DNA of 64,000 bases. Origin: Voacanga thouarsii. Its lineage: Eukaryota; Streptophyta; Magnoliopsida; Gentianales; Apocynaceae. The notes below the pieces were generated by a model, which saw only the letters and a program-made list of their open reading frames with translations, did no database searches and had not been told where the DNA came from. The number at the start of each line of letters is the position of its first letter. Position 1 is the first letter of the stretch. Both the position numbers and the translations under genes were made by a program. Shown here one piece after another: positions 36,740-49,839 of this stretch. Where the stretch lies: positions 1,426,001-1,490,000 of the forward strand of contig JANUWF010001491.1 in NCBI GenBank assembly GCA_026120185.1. Reading direction: 5' to 3'.

Positions 36740-37766
36740 TATAGAAATTAATTTATCTACTTCTGATTCATGGGTATTGCATACCGGTTGTGGATCTCAC
36801 ATTTGTGTAAATGTGTAGGGTCTAAAAAGGAGTAGAGCCTTGATAAATGGCGAGGTGGACCTATGATTTACAAATGGAGGAAAAGGTGCTGTAGGAACTT
36901 TGAATTAATTTTTCCCCATGGGCTTGTTTTAAAATTGAATGATTGTTTTTATGTTCTTGGTATGAGTAGGAATATTATTTCAGTTTCTTGTTTAGATTTA
37001 GAAGGTTTTGAATCTGTTATTAGAAATAACAATTGCTCTATTAATAAAAATGGCATTTTTTTATGGAGATGCCTCATTATCAAATGGGCTCTATATTCTC
37101 AATCCTCGTGGATCTTCGGACAAGTCTATTTATAACATTAATACTAAGAGAATGAAATCCAATGATTTAAATCAGACTTATTTCTAGCTTTGTCGTTTGG
37201 GGCAAATAAATGAGAAATTCATAACAAGGCTTCATAATGATGGGCTTCAAAATTTGTTTGATTTAGAATCTTACGAAGCATGTGATTCTTGTTTATTAGG
37301 CAAAATGACTAAAGTGCCTTTTAAGAGACAAAATGAAAAGGCAACTGATTTATTGTGCCTAATACATACTGATGTATGAGGACCAATGAATACACATGCT
37401 AGAGGAGGATTTTAGTACTTCATTACATTTACGGATGATTTTAGTTGATATGACTTCTTGTATCTGATGAAACACAAATCTGAATAGTTCCAGAAATTCA
37501 AAGAATTTCAAAATGAAGTACAAAATTAGCTTAGCAAAAGTATGAAAACACTTTGATCAGATTGGGGTGATGAATACTTAAGTTACGAGTTTGATGAGCA
37601 TCATAAGAATTGTGGAATTATCTCCCAATTAACTCCACCTGGAACACCTCAGTGGAATGATGTATTTGAACGGAAAAATTAGATTTTAATAGATATGGTT
37701 CGATCAATGATGAGTTAAATTGATCTTCCAATCTCTTTCTAGGGTTATGCACTAGAGACTGTTGCA
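36740..37766 (+). pseudogene. E5 pol, protease and integrase up to the gamma insertion
   Basis: Protease WVLHTGCGSHIC has histidine where the catalytic aspartate is expected. 36863-37135 is the inter-domain part. Integrase shows ESYEACDSCLLGKMTK, HTDV and FITFTDDFS (both aspartates), then FERKN with the glutamate near 37670. Several stops interrupt it. The segment ends in GYALETV at the solo LTR insertion point and resumes at 39291. Confidence 0.85.
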
Positions 37767-39290
37767 TGTTAGGATTTGTGGACTCCTAATCACGGAAAAC
37801 ATTCACGAATCCCTTCTGATGATCCAAGTAAACGATTAAGAAGATCGTAGGTTTGTAGAATTACCTTTGTTTGTTGTAATCGATATCATTCGATTCCGAT
37901 TCTGTTACTGTACGTGCAACTCGAATGATCACCAGACGCTGCAGTGTGCGAACGTCCTCTATCGGATATACACCGCGAACTCACTTGTTACCCAGGGAGT
38001 GCTAGCGCCTATGGTTTGAGAGGTTTTTTTCTGATCAATGGAGGCACGAATATTCTCAACAGAAATTAGCACACCCAAGAAGACGGCTAGGGTTTTCTTA
38101 AAAACCCACTCCGAACCTCTTAGAGTCCAACCCCAATAATATCTTATCGTATTTTAATTTAAATTCAAATTAAATTAAAACTGATATGATAAGATTCTAT
38201 CATTATCTCGGTAATTTAACTAATTAATTTATCGAGATAGATTCTTATAATCTGGACATCATCCAGATACATCGAATGTGGACATATTTCCAAATTCATT
38301 GTATTTGGTAAATTTTCTAAGTTTGATTAACTTAGACATATTTCCAGATTCATCAAATTTGGTCACCAAAAAAATAACCTAACAAGTTCGCTTATTGTGT
38401 GACCCTACATGTTCATTTAACACTGGCAGTATGCCTAAATCAAATATTTAAATGGCCCACAAGTTATAAGCGGTTTCTAGCAAAATATTATAACTATCCA
38501 GGTTAAATGAGGATCGGTGATCTCTTTGAACCAAACCATAATTTTACATTTAGTTCTTTTGTCACACGATATCCAGATTAAGCATAAGGCACAGAGCATG
38601 TCATCCTTATTAAGCTTAATCAATTATTTCTTGATTTCATAGTAGACTGTTCAAACAAATGATATCAATATCTTAGATTAATATATTTGAGCATGGCCAT
38701 GCATTTTAACAGTCTAACTTATCAAGGGGCCCATGGATATCTCTCCCATAATTGAGAGGGACAAATTCCTTCACTACCAATCATATTCCTCTCATTGATT
38801 TATTCTATATCCAACAGTAATATAATTTATTATCTGGTTAAAGACAACTTTAGACAACGTCAAAATATAGAATTTATCAAGTAGGAAACTATGATGAATT
38901 TAGGTCAAAGGACTTTTAATATTATTATGGCTAGAAAGTACTTATGACATGTTCCATGAAGTACTGTCACAGTGGGTCATGTCCAATACAATGTTCTCTA
39001 ATATTTATTTATGTTTTGACTTGATATCACAAATATCCATGACCAGTAAAACATAGCCATCCAGTCACAAACATACTAATCTTAATTTATTATTGTTCCA
39101 ATAATAATAAACGATCAGGGATAGATTTAGAATAGTCATTGTATTCATTGTTAGGTTTTACTATTAGGTCACGTACTTGATGACTACAAAACAAAATGCA
39201 CTATTCATGGAAAGGAAAGCCTCATATTATTATATAAAATATAACAACAATAGTATAAGTACAAATTGACTCTAAGGCATATCCCCAACA
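37767..39290 (-). mobile_element. Gamma-family solo LTR inside E5 integrase
   Basis: Minus-strand TGTTGGGGATATGCC start to GAATCCTAACA end, 1524 bases, matching the E5 LTRs in length and content. Flanked by TTGCA (37762-37766) and CTGCA (39291-39295). It lies in opposite orientation to its host, which belongs to the same family. Confidence 0.92.
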
Positions 39291-41320
39291 CTGCATTCAT
39301 ATTAAATCAAGTTCCATGTAAATCGGTTCAGAAAACGCCATATGAGATATGGACTAGGAGACAACCTAGTTTGTCATTTCTCAAGATTTGGGATTGAGAA
39401 TTTTATGTAAAGCATTTATTATCTAATAAACTTGCACCTAAATTGGATAAATGCATATTTATAGGGTATCCTAAAAAAACTAAAGGATACCAATTTTATC
39501 TCCCAAAAAGAAAATAGAGTAATTATTGCTTGAAATGGATTCTTTCTTGAAAAGGAATTTATTTCCAAAAGAATCAACGGGATTAAAATACATCTTGATG
39601 AGATTCAAGAGCTACAATTAGTACCTGAACCAAATAATGAACCTCGATTAGATGGCTCACAAGTCCAAGATGAGCTTACTTCTATAGAACATAGACCTTG
39701 AAGATCTAATAAAGTTCATCAACAACCTAAGAAATATGGATTCTTCATCACTGATGATCACAATGTGGAGCTTATGGTTAATGATGAGCCCACTACCTAT
39801 CAAGAAGCCATTAAGTGTTCTGACTCTGGAAAATGGTTAGAGGCCATGAAGTCTAAAATGCAATCCATGTATGATAACCAAGTCTGGACTTTGGTTAATC
39901 CACCTGAAGGTTTAAAAGCCATTAGGTGTAAATGGGTTTTCAAAAAGAAAATAGACATGGAGGGAAATGTGCATGCTTACAAAGCACGACTGGTAGCAAA
40001 AGGTTATAGACAAACTCATGGTGTAGACTGTGATGAAACCTTTTCACCAATTGTAATGCTTAAATCTATTAGAATTCTTCTTGCCATAGCAGCATATTAT
40101 GATTACGAGATTTGGCAAATGGATGTCAAAACCGCGTTCCTTAACGGAAACTTACTCGAGGATGTGTACATGACATAACTTAAGGGTTTTGATGATCCTT
40201 TGAATTCTAATAAAGTGTGCAAGCTTCAAAGATCCATTTATGGATTGAAGCAAGCATCTCAAAGCTGGAATCTTTATTTTGATGAAGGAATTAAAGAATT
40301 TAACTTTATCAAAAAAATGAAGATGAGCCTTGTGTCTATAAGAAAATCAGCGGAAATGCAATAGTCTATTTGGTACTTTATGTTGATGACATCTTACTCA
40401 TTGGAAATGACATTCCAACTCTACAAAGCATAAAGACATGATTGGGAAATTGTTTCTCAATGAGAGACTTAGGTGAAACTACATATATTTTAAGTATAAG
40501 GATTTATAGAGATAGATCTAGAAAGCTAATTGGACTGAAAAGGTCAAAGTGCATACGTTGACAAGATACTGAAAAGGTTCAGTATGCAAGACTCTAAGAG
40601 AGGATTCTTGTCAATGTCACATGGCATTAAGCTCAGCAAAACTAAAAGTCCTTCCACGAAGGATGAAGAAGAGTGCATGAACAAGACACCATACACTTCT
40701 CCTATAGGGTCTATCATGTATGTCATGTTATGTACTCGACCCGATATGTATTAAGCATGACGAGCAAGTTCCAGTCAAATCCTGGAGAGCCACACCGGAC
40801 TACTATCAAGAACATACTGAAGTATTTAAGAAGAACTAAAGATATGTTCTTAGTTTATGGAGGATAAGATGGCGAGCTAGTTGTAAATGGTTACACTGAT
40901 GCTAATTTTCAGTCCGACATAAATGATTATAGATTGCAATCAAGTTTTCTATTTTGTTTGAATGGAGGTGTTATAAGCTGGAAAAGTTCAAAGCAAGATA
41001 CCAGGGCCGATTATACTACAGATGCTGGGAATGTAGCTACCTTAGCTACAGCTAAAGAAGCAGTTTAGATTAAAAAGTTCATTACAGAACTAGGTGTAGT
41101 TCCTAGTATTGTGAACCCAATGGATCTATATTGTGACAACAATGGAGCCATTGCACAAGTTAAGTAACCAAGATTACATCAGCGATCCAAACATATACTT
41201 AGACATTTTCATCTCATTTGAGAAATTGTTGATAGAAGAGATGTCAAAGTATGCAAGGTATCAACTGATAACAATGTTGCAGACCCATTGACAAAGCCTC
41301 TCCTATATTCTAAACATAAT
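39291..41320 (+). pseudogene. E5 pol, integrase C-terminus, reverse transcriptase and RNase H
   Basis: Begins with the AFILNQV part of integrase. Reverse transcriptase is open at 39765-40178 (MYDNQVWTLVNPPEG, GCKWVFKKK, VDCDETFSPI, WQMDVKTAFLNG). YVDD is intact at 40379-40390 in another frame. RNase H follows with CDNNGAIAQ and ADPLTKPLL near 41280-41310. Frameshifts and stops are scattered. Of the pol domains in the window this reverse transcriptase has the longest undisturbed stretch (137 codons). Confidence 0.88.
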
Positions 41321-41370
41321 AGTCATACTACATCAATGGGATTACGATTTATGTCAAATTGGTCTTAGTG

Positions 41371-41382
41371 CAAGTGGGAGAT
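41371..41382 (+). other. E5 polypurine tract
   Basis: CAAGTGGGAGAT directly before the 3' LTR start TGTTAGGG. AAGTGGGAGAT(T) is a common plus-strand primer form in plant copia elements. Confidence 0.8.
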
Positions 41383-42902
41383 TGTTAGGGATATACCATA
41401 GAGTCAATTTGTACTTATATTATTGTCGTTATGTATTATGTAATGATATGAGGCATTTCTTTCCATAAATAGTGCATTTGGTTTTGTAGTCATCAAGTAT
41501 GTGACTTGATAGTAAAACCCTATAATCAATACAATGACTATTCTTAAACTATCACTGATTGATTATTATTAGTAGAACAATAATAAACTAATATTAGTAT
41601 GTTTTTTGACCTGATGGCTATGTTTTACTGGTTATGGATATATGTGGTATTAAGTCAAAACATAAATAAATGTTAGAGAACATTGTATTGGATATGACCC
41701 ATTGTGAGAGTACTACATAGAACATGTTATAAGTACTTTCTAGCCATAATGATATTAAAAGTCCTTCGGCCTGAATTCATCATAATTTCCGACTTGATAA
41801 ATTCTATATTTTGACGTTATCTAAAGTTGTCTTTTACCAGATAATAAATTAGACTATTGTTGGATATAGAATAAATCAATGAGAGGAATATGATTGATAG
41901 TGAAGGAATTTGTCACTCTCAATTATGGGAGAGATATCCATGGGCCCCTTGATAAGTTAGACTATTAACATGCATGGCCATGCTCAAATATATCAATCTA
42001 AGTTATTGATATCATTTATTTAAATAGTCTACTATGAGATCAAGAAATAATTGATTAAGCTTAATATGGATGACAAACTCTGTACCTTATGCTTAATCTG
42101 GATGTCGTGTGACAAAAGGACTAAATATAAAATTATAGTTTAGTTCAAAGAGATCATAGATCTTCATTTAACCTGGATAGTTATAATGTTTTGCTAGAAA
42201 TCGCTTATAACTTGTGGGCTATTTAAATGTGATTTGGGCACACTGCCAGTGTTAAATGAACCTATAAGGTCACATAATAAACAAACTCGTTAGGTTATTT
42301 TTTTGGTAACTAGGTTTGATGAATATGGAAATATGTCTAAGTTAATAGAATATAGAATATTTACCAGATACAATGAATCTGGAAATATGTCCATATTCAA
42401 TGTATCTGGATGATGTCCAAATTGTAAGAATCTGACTCGGTAAATTAATTAGTTAAATTACCGAGATAATGGTAAAATCTTATAGTATCAGTTTTAATTT
42501 AATTTGAATTTAAAATAAAATATGATAATATATTATTAGAGTTGGACTCCAAGAGGTTCGAGTAGTTTTAAAAGAAAATCCTAGCCGTCTTCTCAATAGA
42601 GCTCTCTGTTAATATTCGTGCCTTCATTCACCAGGAAAAATAAGCATCTCAAACCCTAGGCACTAGCACTCTCGAGGTAACGAGTTAGTTCACCGTGTGT
42701 ATCCGATAGAGGGCGTTCGCACATTGCAGTGTCTGGTGATTGTTCGGGTTGCACGTAAGATAGCAAAATCAAAATCCAAGGATCTTGGTTACACCAAACA
42801 GAGGTAGTTCTATAATACTTTGATTGTCTCAATCATTTGGCTTCGGTCATCGGAAGGGATTCGTGGATATTTTTCGCATTTAGTAGTCCATGAATCCTAA
42901 CA
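41383..42902 (+). repeat. E5 3' LTR (gamma)
   Basis: 1520 bases from TGTTAGGGATATACC to GAATCCTAACA, followed by the target duplication TATCC. Confidence 0.93.
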
Positions 42903-43493
42903 TATCCAACACTCACATAGCATAAAAACAATTCCCTTTCACCAATAATCACCTTTCACAAATAATCACCAACACCAAATCTCCACATCAACTTTTTAAC
43001 ACCCCAACATCTCCACAAATCAACATTCAACAATTCAACAGCACAAGAATTTCCAACATTTGACAATCCAAAAAGGTTCACAATAAATCACATCCACAAG
43101 GATATCTGCACTTATGGCCTTGTATGTAAGCCAATATGCAACTTATGTTAAAAAGCTCATGTATTTACAAAAATGATTGATCAAGAGCAAGAAATTTAGA
43201 AATGAAAAACCAAGGAAAAATTTAACTCTTTAATCCCCATTTGACCAAAAATGAAAAACTATACTATAATTATAAACAAAATCGTAGTAGCCAGCATAAT
43301 AAACTTTAAAAAAAATGAAATGAAATTCAACATGGACAGCACGAAAGTGATTAGATTAAGTGCAGGCTAGAACATCAAAAAATTTAGAAATTAATAGTAA
43401 GGCATTAAGTTAATGACATTTATTTCTTTCACATTAAGAAAGCTAACTGTAAAAATTTAGAAATGAAATATACTTATTTAAAAAGAGTGAACA
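42903..43493. other. CACTA interior between E5 and the delta copy
   Basis: AT-rich, no recognisable gene or repeat. CACATCAACTTTTTAACACC near 42985 resembles the CACATCAACTTTTCAAATCC left of E5 (31253-31272), a possible short duplication. Confidence 0.5.
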
Positions 43494-45445
43494 TGTTACA
43501 CCCCGCTACCTACATACCCCAAAAGGGGCGGGGATGTCGCCCCGTCCTTAGAACAACCGGTCTTTATAACTAGGTAATAGAAAATATAGAAGGAAATAAT
43601 TTAATAACGGACTTATTACAATCCCAAAACAAAACTTTTACAAGTCATGAAACAAATAGATGGTAACCAAAATCTCTAACAAATAAATACATCAAGATAA
43701 ATATTTTATGCTCATGGTAGTATAAGTAAATCGACCTTCCAAGCAGGATTGACCTGAAGATATGATATAAAAGGTGTGAGAAATATTTCCCAATAAGTCC
43801 TCTGTGTGCTCATGGTATTTCGGAAAAAACAGTTTATCTATGCAAGTTTTGAACAAGTTATAATAAAAAGTTTGCAAGCCCAAAAATTTATCTTTGAACA
43901 CTAAGTGGTGTTTTATCAACATTTGTAAAGTAAAAATGCTCAACTTGAAAAGAAATAACCACTCTAATAAAGTTGACTATGAAGTCATGCATCATAAATG
44001 GACATGGCATCATACTTTGTGCACCATGTCAATAGAATGGTCAGGATGCCACACTTTGTGCATCATGACGAGAGAATTATCAGGATGCCTCATTTTGTGC
44101 AAGTTGATACAAGATGGGTGTACGGCGCACCGGGTGAGATACTTCTTCATCTCTTTACCCAAACATACTAGGTGTGCACTCCAAAAATAAATAGTTCACC
44201 TGAACTGTACTGCTAGCTCAGACCGGCCTGACCAACAAGAAGTGTCGTCTTGTCTAGGCAGGGTTCACCCCTCAGAGGTGGCCTCCTACTGAGAGACTTA
44301 TCTAACCCTTCAATGACTAGTCCTAGTAGTCTATCCTTATTGAGTACTCAACGTTATATTTATTCCACTTGGAAAATGTAAAATCAATGAAGAGCTTTCT
44401 TTGAGGTAGCAATTAAGATTTTCAAACAACTTTATGTAAAATATTGTTTAAGAAAACTTCATTGTTGTGCTCAAAAAATTGCTTGTTTGACAAAAATTAG
44501 TTTATTTTAGAAGAAGGAATATATTGTCTATAATTGCATCTCAAGGTACATCTTCCACGACAATCAATGCATTTGACTTGCAGAAAAGCATTTGTTAAAA
44601 AACATCTTTTATGTAAAGACTTACTTGATCTCTTACTTTTCCTTGATACAATAGCCTTCCGAGAAAGTTCAAGGTAACCTAACCCTGCCTAGGGTAAATT
44701 CATGGTATAAGTTCCAACATTCAGGCAATACTTACTTTAAATAAATAAATCCTAGCATAACATGCTTAAGCTCAACTAGATACAACAATATGTAGTTATG
44801 ACAACAACGCCTGAAGCTTTAACAGTAGTTGAGAAGGTATTTCATAAAATAAGATTAATTTGATAATTGAAAATAAATATGTGTTATAAATAATAAATAT
44901 AATTTTAACTATTTATTGACAAATAATAAATAATGTGTAATATTAATAAATAAAATTAGTAATAAATAATGAGTACTATTAATAATTAATCCTAAACAAT
45001 ATTAGTAGTAAATAATAAATAATATTATTACTAATAATATGTAATATTAATAACACATTGTAAATATTTTTAATAATAAATAATAAATAACAAATAAAAT
45101 TAATAATAAATAAATTATTCTCATATAAATAATATTTAAGAGTGTAAACAAAATTTTTTGTAAGGCTAACTAATAATAATATGTATATAAAAGACTTTTG
45201 ATCTTAATTCCAATATATCATTATTTATATCTAATAATGTTTAATAAAAATATTCTATTTATTTATCTAATAAAATACCAATATTTTAAATAATTATTAT
45301 TTTCGAAAATATTTGTGTTCACCAAAATTAGTCAATTAAATTAAACAATAATATTAATTATATTAATAATAAATATGATAGTAAGAATAATACTAAAAAT
45401 AATAAAAGTAGTTCTTATAATAATTTTTAGTGACTATATTGAAAT
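43494..45445 (+). mobile_element. Delta family copy B/C, 5' part
   Basis: Starts TGTTACACCCC, with GGGGATGTCGCCCC a little further in. Colinear with copy A (206 onward) through CCTTATTGAG-ACTCAACG. From about 44830 it is very AT-rich, dominated by AATAAT words. It is cut at 45445 by E2 and continues at 52991. Combined length with that part, about 4.47 kb, is close to copy A. The outer flanks (GAACA, CATAA) do not form a convincing target duplication. Confidence 0.72.
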
Positions 45446-47129
45446 TGTTAGTGTTATGCCCTAGAAGTAATCACTTGAAAGTTGTATATGACAAATCATA
45501 TTTTAATAAAAGGCATTATTTATCATACAGTTTCTTTTGTTTACTTTTGTGTTAAGGAAATCATGATAGAGATCATGATATGAGATTCCTACTACACTGT
45601 ATAGTATTAGTACTTAAATAGCCCCTAGTCGTACTATTAATAAGATAGGACATCATTAATGCGTTAAGACTAACATGTGTTAGACTGCCTGATTTGATCA
45701 GGTGGTGTTTCTCATATCTGTGAGTATTAAGATACTCAAAGTTAACACGTTGATGCTTGTTAATTGAACAAGTTCATTGGATGACCTAGATATGAGATAA
45801 TCACATGGATAACTATTCAGTGCCAGTCGTAAAATCTCAATATAGCAAACATGCAAGTATCCTTAGACTTGAGATCTCCAAGGTACTTTGTTTGCTGAGC
45901 ATTGTGCTTTGATTCCAATCTCTGGAGCCAGATCGAGGGCCGCCTATGGGATGGATATTAGTACATTGTGAGGTAAATGAAAGTAGTTGAGAGGGTCAAT
46001 AAAGGATTCACCACTCCGAATAGTATAGGATAATATCTCACGACCACTTGTTGGAATTACTACTCGAGAAGTCCTCGGCCAAAGCGACTTCGTATTGGAA
46101 ATAGTTCCAATTGATACACATCCAGAGTAGTGAGTTTCTAGTACAAGTACTATTATATTTAGGCCAGAATTAATATATTTTGGAAGGAGTTGGCACTAAT
46201 TCCGTACTCCTAACTGAATAAAATATTTTATGGTGAAAGGAGTTAATTGTACTATAGTTTGTTATTGAAGGGTTCATGTCAAGCCAGTTGACTTCCTGGA
46301 CTTTTGAGTGGTGATGATGTGTTGCTAGATACCGCTAATGATCTGGGAATATGGGTTTATTAAATGATGAATTAATAAACCAATCCTGATTAGAATTGAT
46401 ATGATTAATTCTAATTAATTATGGATTATTAATCTCAAAGACGTTTGAATTAATTCATGTTTGCTACCAATTGACTGGGAAACCTAATAGGTCACACACA
46501 ATAGAGGATTATATACTCAAGATGTTATTTGATAACGTAGTAGGGTTAATTGTGAGAAAGAGAATGAGTGTGGCCAAATTATAATTAGTTATAATTTATG
46601 GGCCAAATTGTTTTTGTGAGAACTTGATGTTTCCAATTATAATTAGGGAATTGTAATTATTTTAGAATTATCATTTTTTCAGTGATTTTTTTGTGACATA
46701 TAGGGTATATGCACCAAACCCTAATTAGGGGGTGATTCACGAAAAACAACAGCGTCCAAAAACCCTTCTCTTTTTCTCTCTTGTTGATCTTCATCAAACC
46801 CTAGCCGCCACTTTGTTTTCTGCTAGTACAGAAAATCTTGATGCTTGGGTGTAATCCTCCGTGTGGATTTCTATTAGAGATAATCACACACTATGATTAT
46901 AGTGGTTGGACATTCAACTCTTGTGGTGTTTGATCAAGTGGATTGCTGGATCGCGACACAATCGTCAGACAAGAAAAAAAAATTTTGTTTTTGAGACGCA
47001 CAAAGAAAGGTAAAGATGTTACCTTTGTTCTCTTTATGTCTTGTTTTCCACACGTATGCAGATCCTTGGATGGTTTCTTGTTATTATTTTTTCGTTGCGC
47101 CATATATGATATGCATGAGATACCTTACA
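45446..47129 (+). repeat. E2 5' LTR (alpha)
   Basis: 1684 bases, TGTTAGTGTTATGCCCTAGA to GATACCTTACA, colinear with the E1 LTR in reverse orientation. Confidence 0.9.
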
Positions 47130-47130
47130 G

Positions 47131-47142
47131 CGGTATTGAGCC
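47131..47142 (+). other. E2 primer binding site, degenerate
   Basis: CGGTATTGAGCC at the position where TGGTATCAGAGCC is expected. The first base is changed and one base is missing inside. Confidence 0.7.
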
Positions 47143-48985
47143 TTGCTATGTGTGGTTTGCAAACAATTTTTCCATTCATGAAAGTTGTTTCATGTATATG
47201 TGTTTGTCTTTGTTCACAGTGAAAAATTGTTTTCACTTGAGTCGAAATCATTTTGAGCATTGTGGGTTAGGTCATTAGCACGATATGATTGTATTATAGT
47301 TATAGCATATTTCGAAAGAAAAATGTTTTCTTTATGTGCTACAAGTTTTTGTAGAAAAACATTTTCTTGAACATGTGTTAATTGCCTTCCGTTTCAACCT
47401 GTGAATTTAATTTTCTATTTTTTTTTTGTTTAAACTAACAAATTGGTTGTTGTTCTGAGCCTCAAAATAGAAAATTCTACTAAGAATTGTTCTCACTAAA
47501 CCATTACAGAAGATATGGGCTCCAAAAATTGTTTCTAGAAAAATTTTCAAAAATTACCGCCTCTTCTCGATGCCAGTCGGCACCGGCCCTGACTTCCAAA
47601 CTGGCACCATTTCTATGCTGTTTTGTGACATCTAGAAATCATTTCTAAAAACGAAAAAAAAATATCTTAAAACCAGATTGCAGCCGGCGCCGGCTTTGGC
47701 TCCTAATTGGCACCGGTTCTACTTTGTTTCGTGACGTTCCAGCCATTTTAGAAATTAATAAATTTTCTAAAATATAATTTTAAAAAATGAAAATTCTCAT
47801 TTGATGAGAGACGGGACCCAAAAGCATTTTCTCAAAATTAGTTTTGAGACAAACAATTTTATTTTTCAAAATAATGATTTTGAAAATTTAAAATTAATGT
47901 ATTTTTCTAAAATATTGATTTTAGAATTTGTTTTATTTTTTCAAAATAGTGATTTTGGAATAATAAAAATTATATTTTTATTTTGTTTAAGAATAATTAA
48001 TGGCATGGTGGATGGTTGTGGACTAAAACCAAATTATATCTATTCATGCATTTTATAGTTTTGGTTTCTTATGAAATAGGGCCTGCGTGTCCTATCTTCT
48101 GTTGAATTCCTGTGTAATTCTCTTCTCATCTAACTCCCCTTGAATGTAACTCGAGGATTTCTCTCTTTAGAAAATTGTATAATTAGTTTACATAGGCTAG
48201 ATAGGAATAGAATTTTTTTTTATTATTTTGGAGATGGCAACCAAAACAAGGTGAGGAGGTAAGACTTTCTACTTGAATCATGCATGAACACATAGGGTAA
48301 ACTATATTAATTTCTTTTATGGCTCAAAGAAATTTATTTAGGATAAAGTCCATAACCATACCACATAATCGCTTTATTACCATGATTATCAATTTTATGA
48401 TTTATTGATTTTTATGCATGTCATTGGTTGAAATTACCAAAAGGAACAAATCCCTCAATTAATATTAAACCTAATTTCATTCCGTTAATATAGTAAGAAC
48501 GAGAGTCCTTATTCGAGGCCATGTTGTTAGGCAAACCTAAGCCTACTCGACATCGGGCATGTTCAAGCTAGGGAATTAAATTCCTGATTAATGGGTTGGG
48601 TTTAACTAAATTCTTTATCTTGGTTGGACAAACTAAAGCATAAAAAAATTTAGAGGAAAAGTTAGGGTAGCCCAAAAGGCTTTAAGATTAAAAGTTGTTA
48701 ATCACCCAATGATCTGGTAATTACATACGATATAATTGGTATTGGATACCTAACAATAAACTCAAGGGTGGCTTGTTGGACAAACCTAAGTTTATTCTTG
48801 AGGAATTTGAATACCGGTCCACCAGGAAAGCTTCCAACGAGCTTTCCCGAATCAGTAGTGGGGGCTATTGGTTTGAATAAAATAGTGGAGTAAAAATGCG
48901 TATAATTAAAGTCCTAATTATTTGCATTTCATGTGCATATACAGTAGCTAATCCTCTCTATCTTTACATCTAGGACACTTACATC
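47143..48985 (+). other. E2 leader
   Basis: Colinear with the E1 leader. It includes the AAAATAxTGATTTT repeats (47868-47960) and CGGCACCGGCC / GCCGGCGCCGGC patches (47575-47700). No gene is recognised; short frames such as 47801-48058 cover the repeats. Confidence 0.7.
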
Positions 48986-49830
48986 ATGTCAACAAACCTA
49001 ATCCTACGTAGCATCTTGGAAACCAACAAGTTAATTGAATCAAACTACCTCGATTGGTATAGAAACTTGAGAATCGTTCTCTAGTAGGAAAAGATGCTCT
49101 ACGTGCTAGATGCTCCTATTCCACCACCACCAGCCCAAGATGCTCATGCTGAAGAGCATGCTATCCATAAAAGGCACAAGGAGGATAGTGATACAATATC
49201 GTGTATTATGCTGGCATCTATGACTCCCGAGCTGCAAAAACAACATGAGCTTATGGATGCTCAATCGATTATACTACGTCTTCAAGAGCTGTTTGATGGC
49301 CAAGCCAAAACTGAGAGATACAAGATCTCGAAGCAACTATTCCATTGCGAAATGACAGAGGGTTCTTCTGAAGCCACTCATGGACTGAAGATGCTGGGCT
49401 TAATAGAGAAGCTTGGATCTCTCGGGTTCGCGATGGATCATGACTTAAGTGTTGACTTAATTCTGCAGTCTTTGCCTAATAGTTTCTCACAATTTGTGAT
49501 TAACTATCAGATGAGCAAGATTGAGTCCACCATTCCTGAGTTGATCAATCTTCTCAAAACTGTAGAGTCCTCCATGAAGAATGATTCCAATGCAGTTTTA
49601 ATGGTAGAATCTTCTTCTTCTAAGAAGAAAGTTCAAATGAAGAAGAAGAAGATTCCCCTGAAGCCCAAAGGTGGTGTGATTAAGAAGGACATTGCAACCA
49701 AGGGCCCATGCCATCATTGTGGCAAGATGGGCCACTGAAGGCGCAACTGCGAGGCCTACTTGGAGACCGTTAAGAACAAGAAGTAGAAGGAGAAGCTTGC
49801 AAGCACTTTTACTTCTACTCCAGGTATATT
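48986..49830 (+). pseudogene. E2 gag
   Basis: ATG at 48986: MSTNLILRSILETNKLIESN, LDWYRNLRIVL, two stops (near 49083), then a 214-codon open stretch 49094-49738. That stretch contains YVLDAPIPPPPAQ, MDHDLSVDLILQSLP and the knuckle CHHCGKMGH. A TGA follows exactly where tryptophan is expected, then RRNC in the same frame. It is the longest open frame in the window apart from LTR by-products. Confidence 0.9.
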
Positions 49831-49839
49831 TATGATTGA

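Larger units (their letters stand above)
31286..42902 (+). mobile_element. E5: gamma-family Ty1/copia element with two nested solo LTRs
   Basis: 5' LTR 31286-32791, primer site 34576-34587, gag from 35889, pol to about 41320, 3' LTR 41383-42902, flanked by TATCT (31281-31285) and TATCC (42903-42907). An alpha solo LTR sits between the 5' LTR and the primer site, and a gamma solo LTR sits in integrase, both in antisense orientation. Without them the element is about 8.3 kb. Many stops are present, and the LTR pair differs by frequent substitutions, so it is old and inactive. Confidence 0.92.
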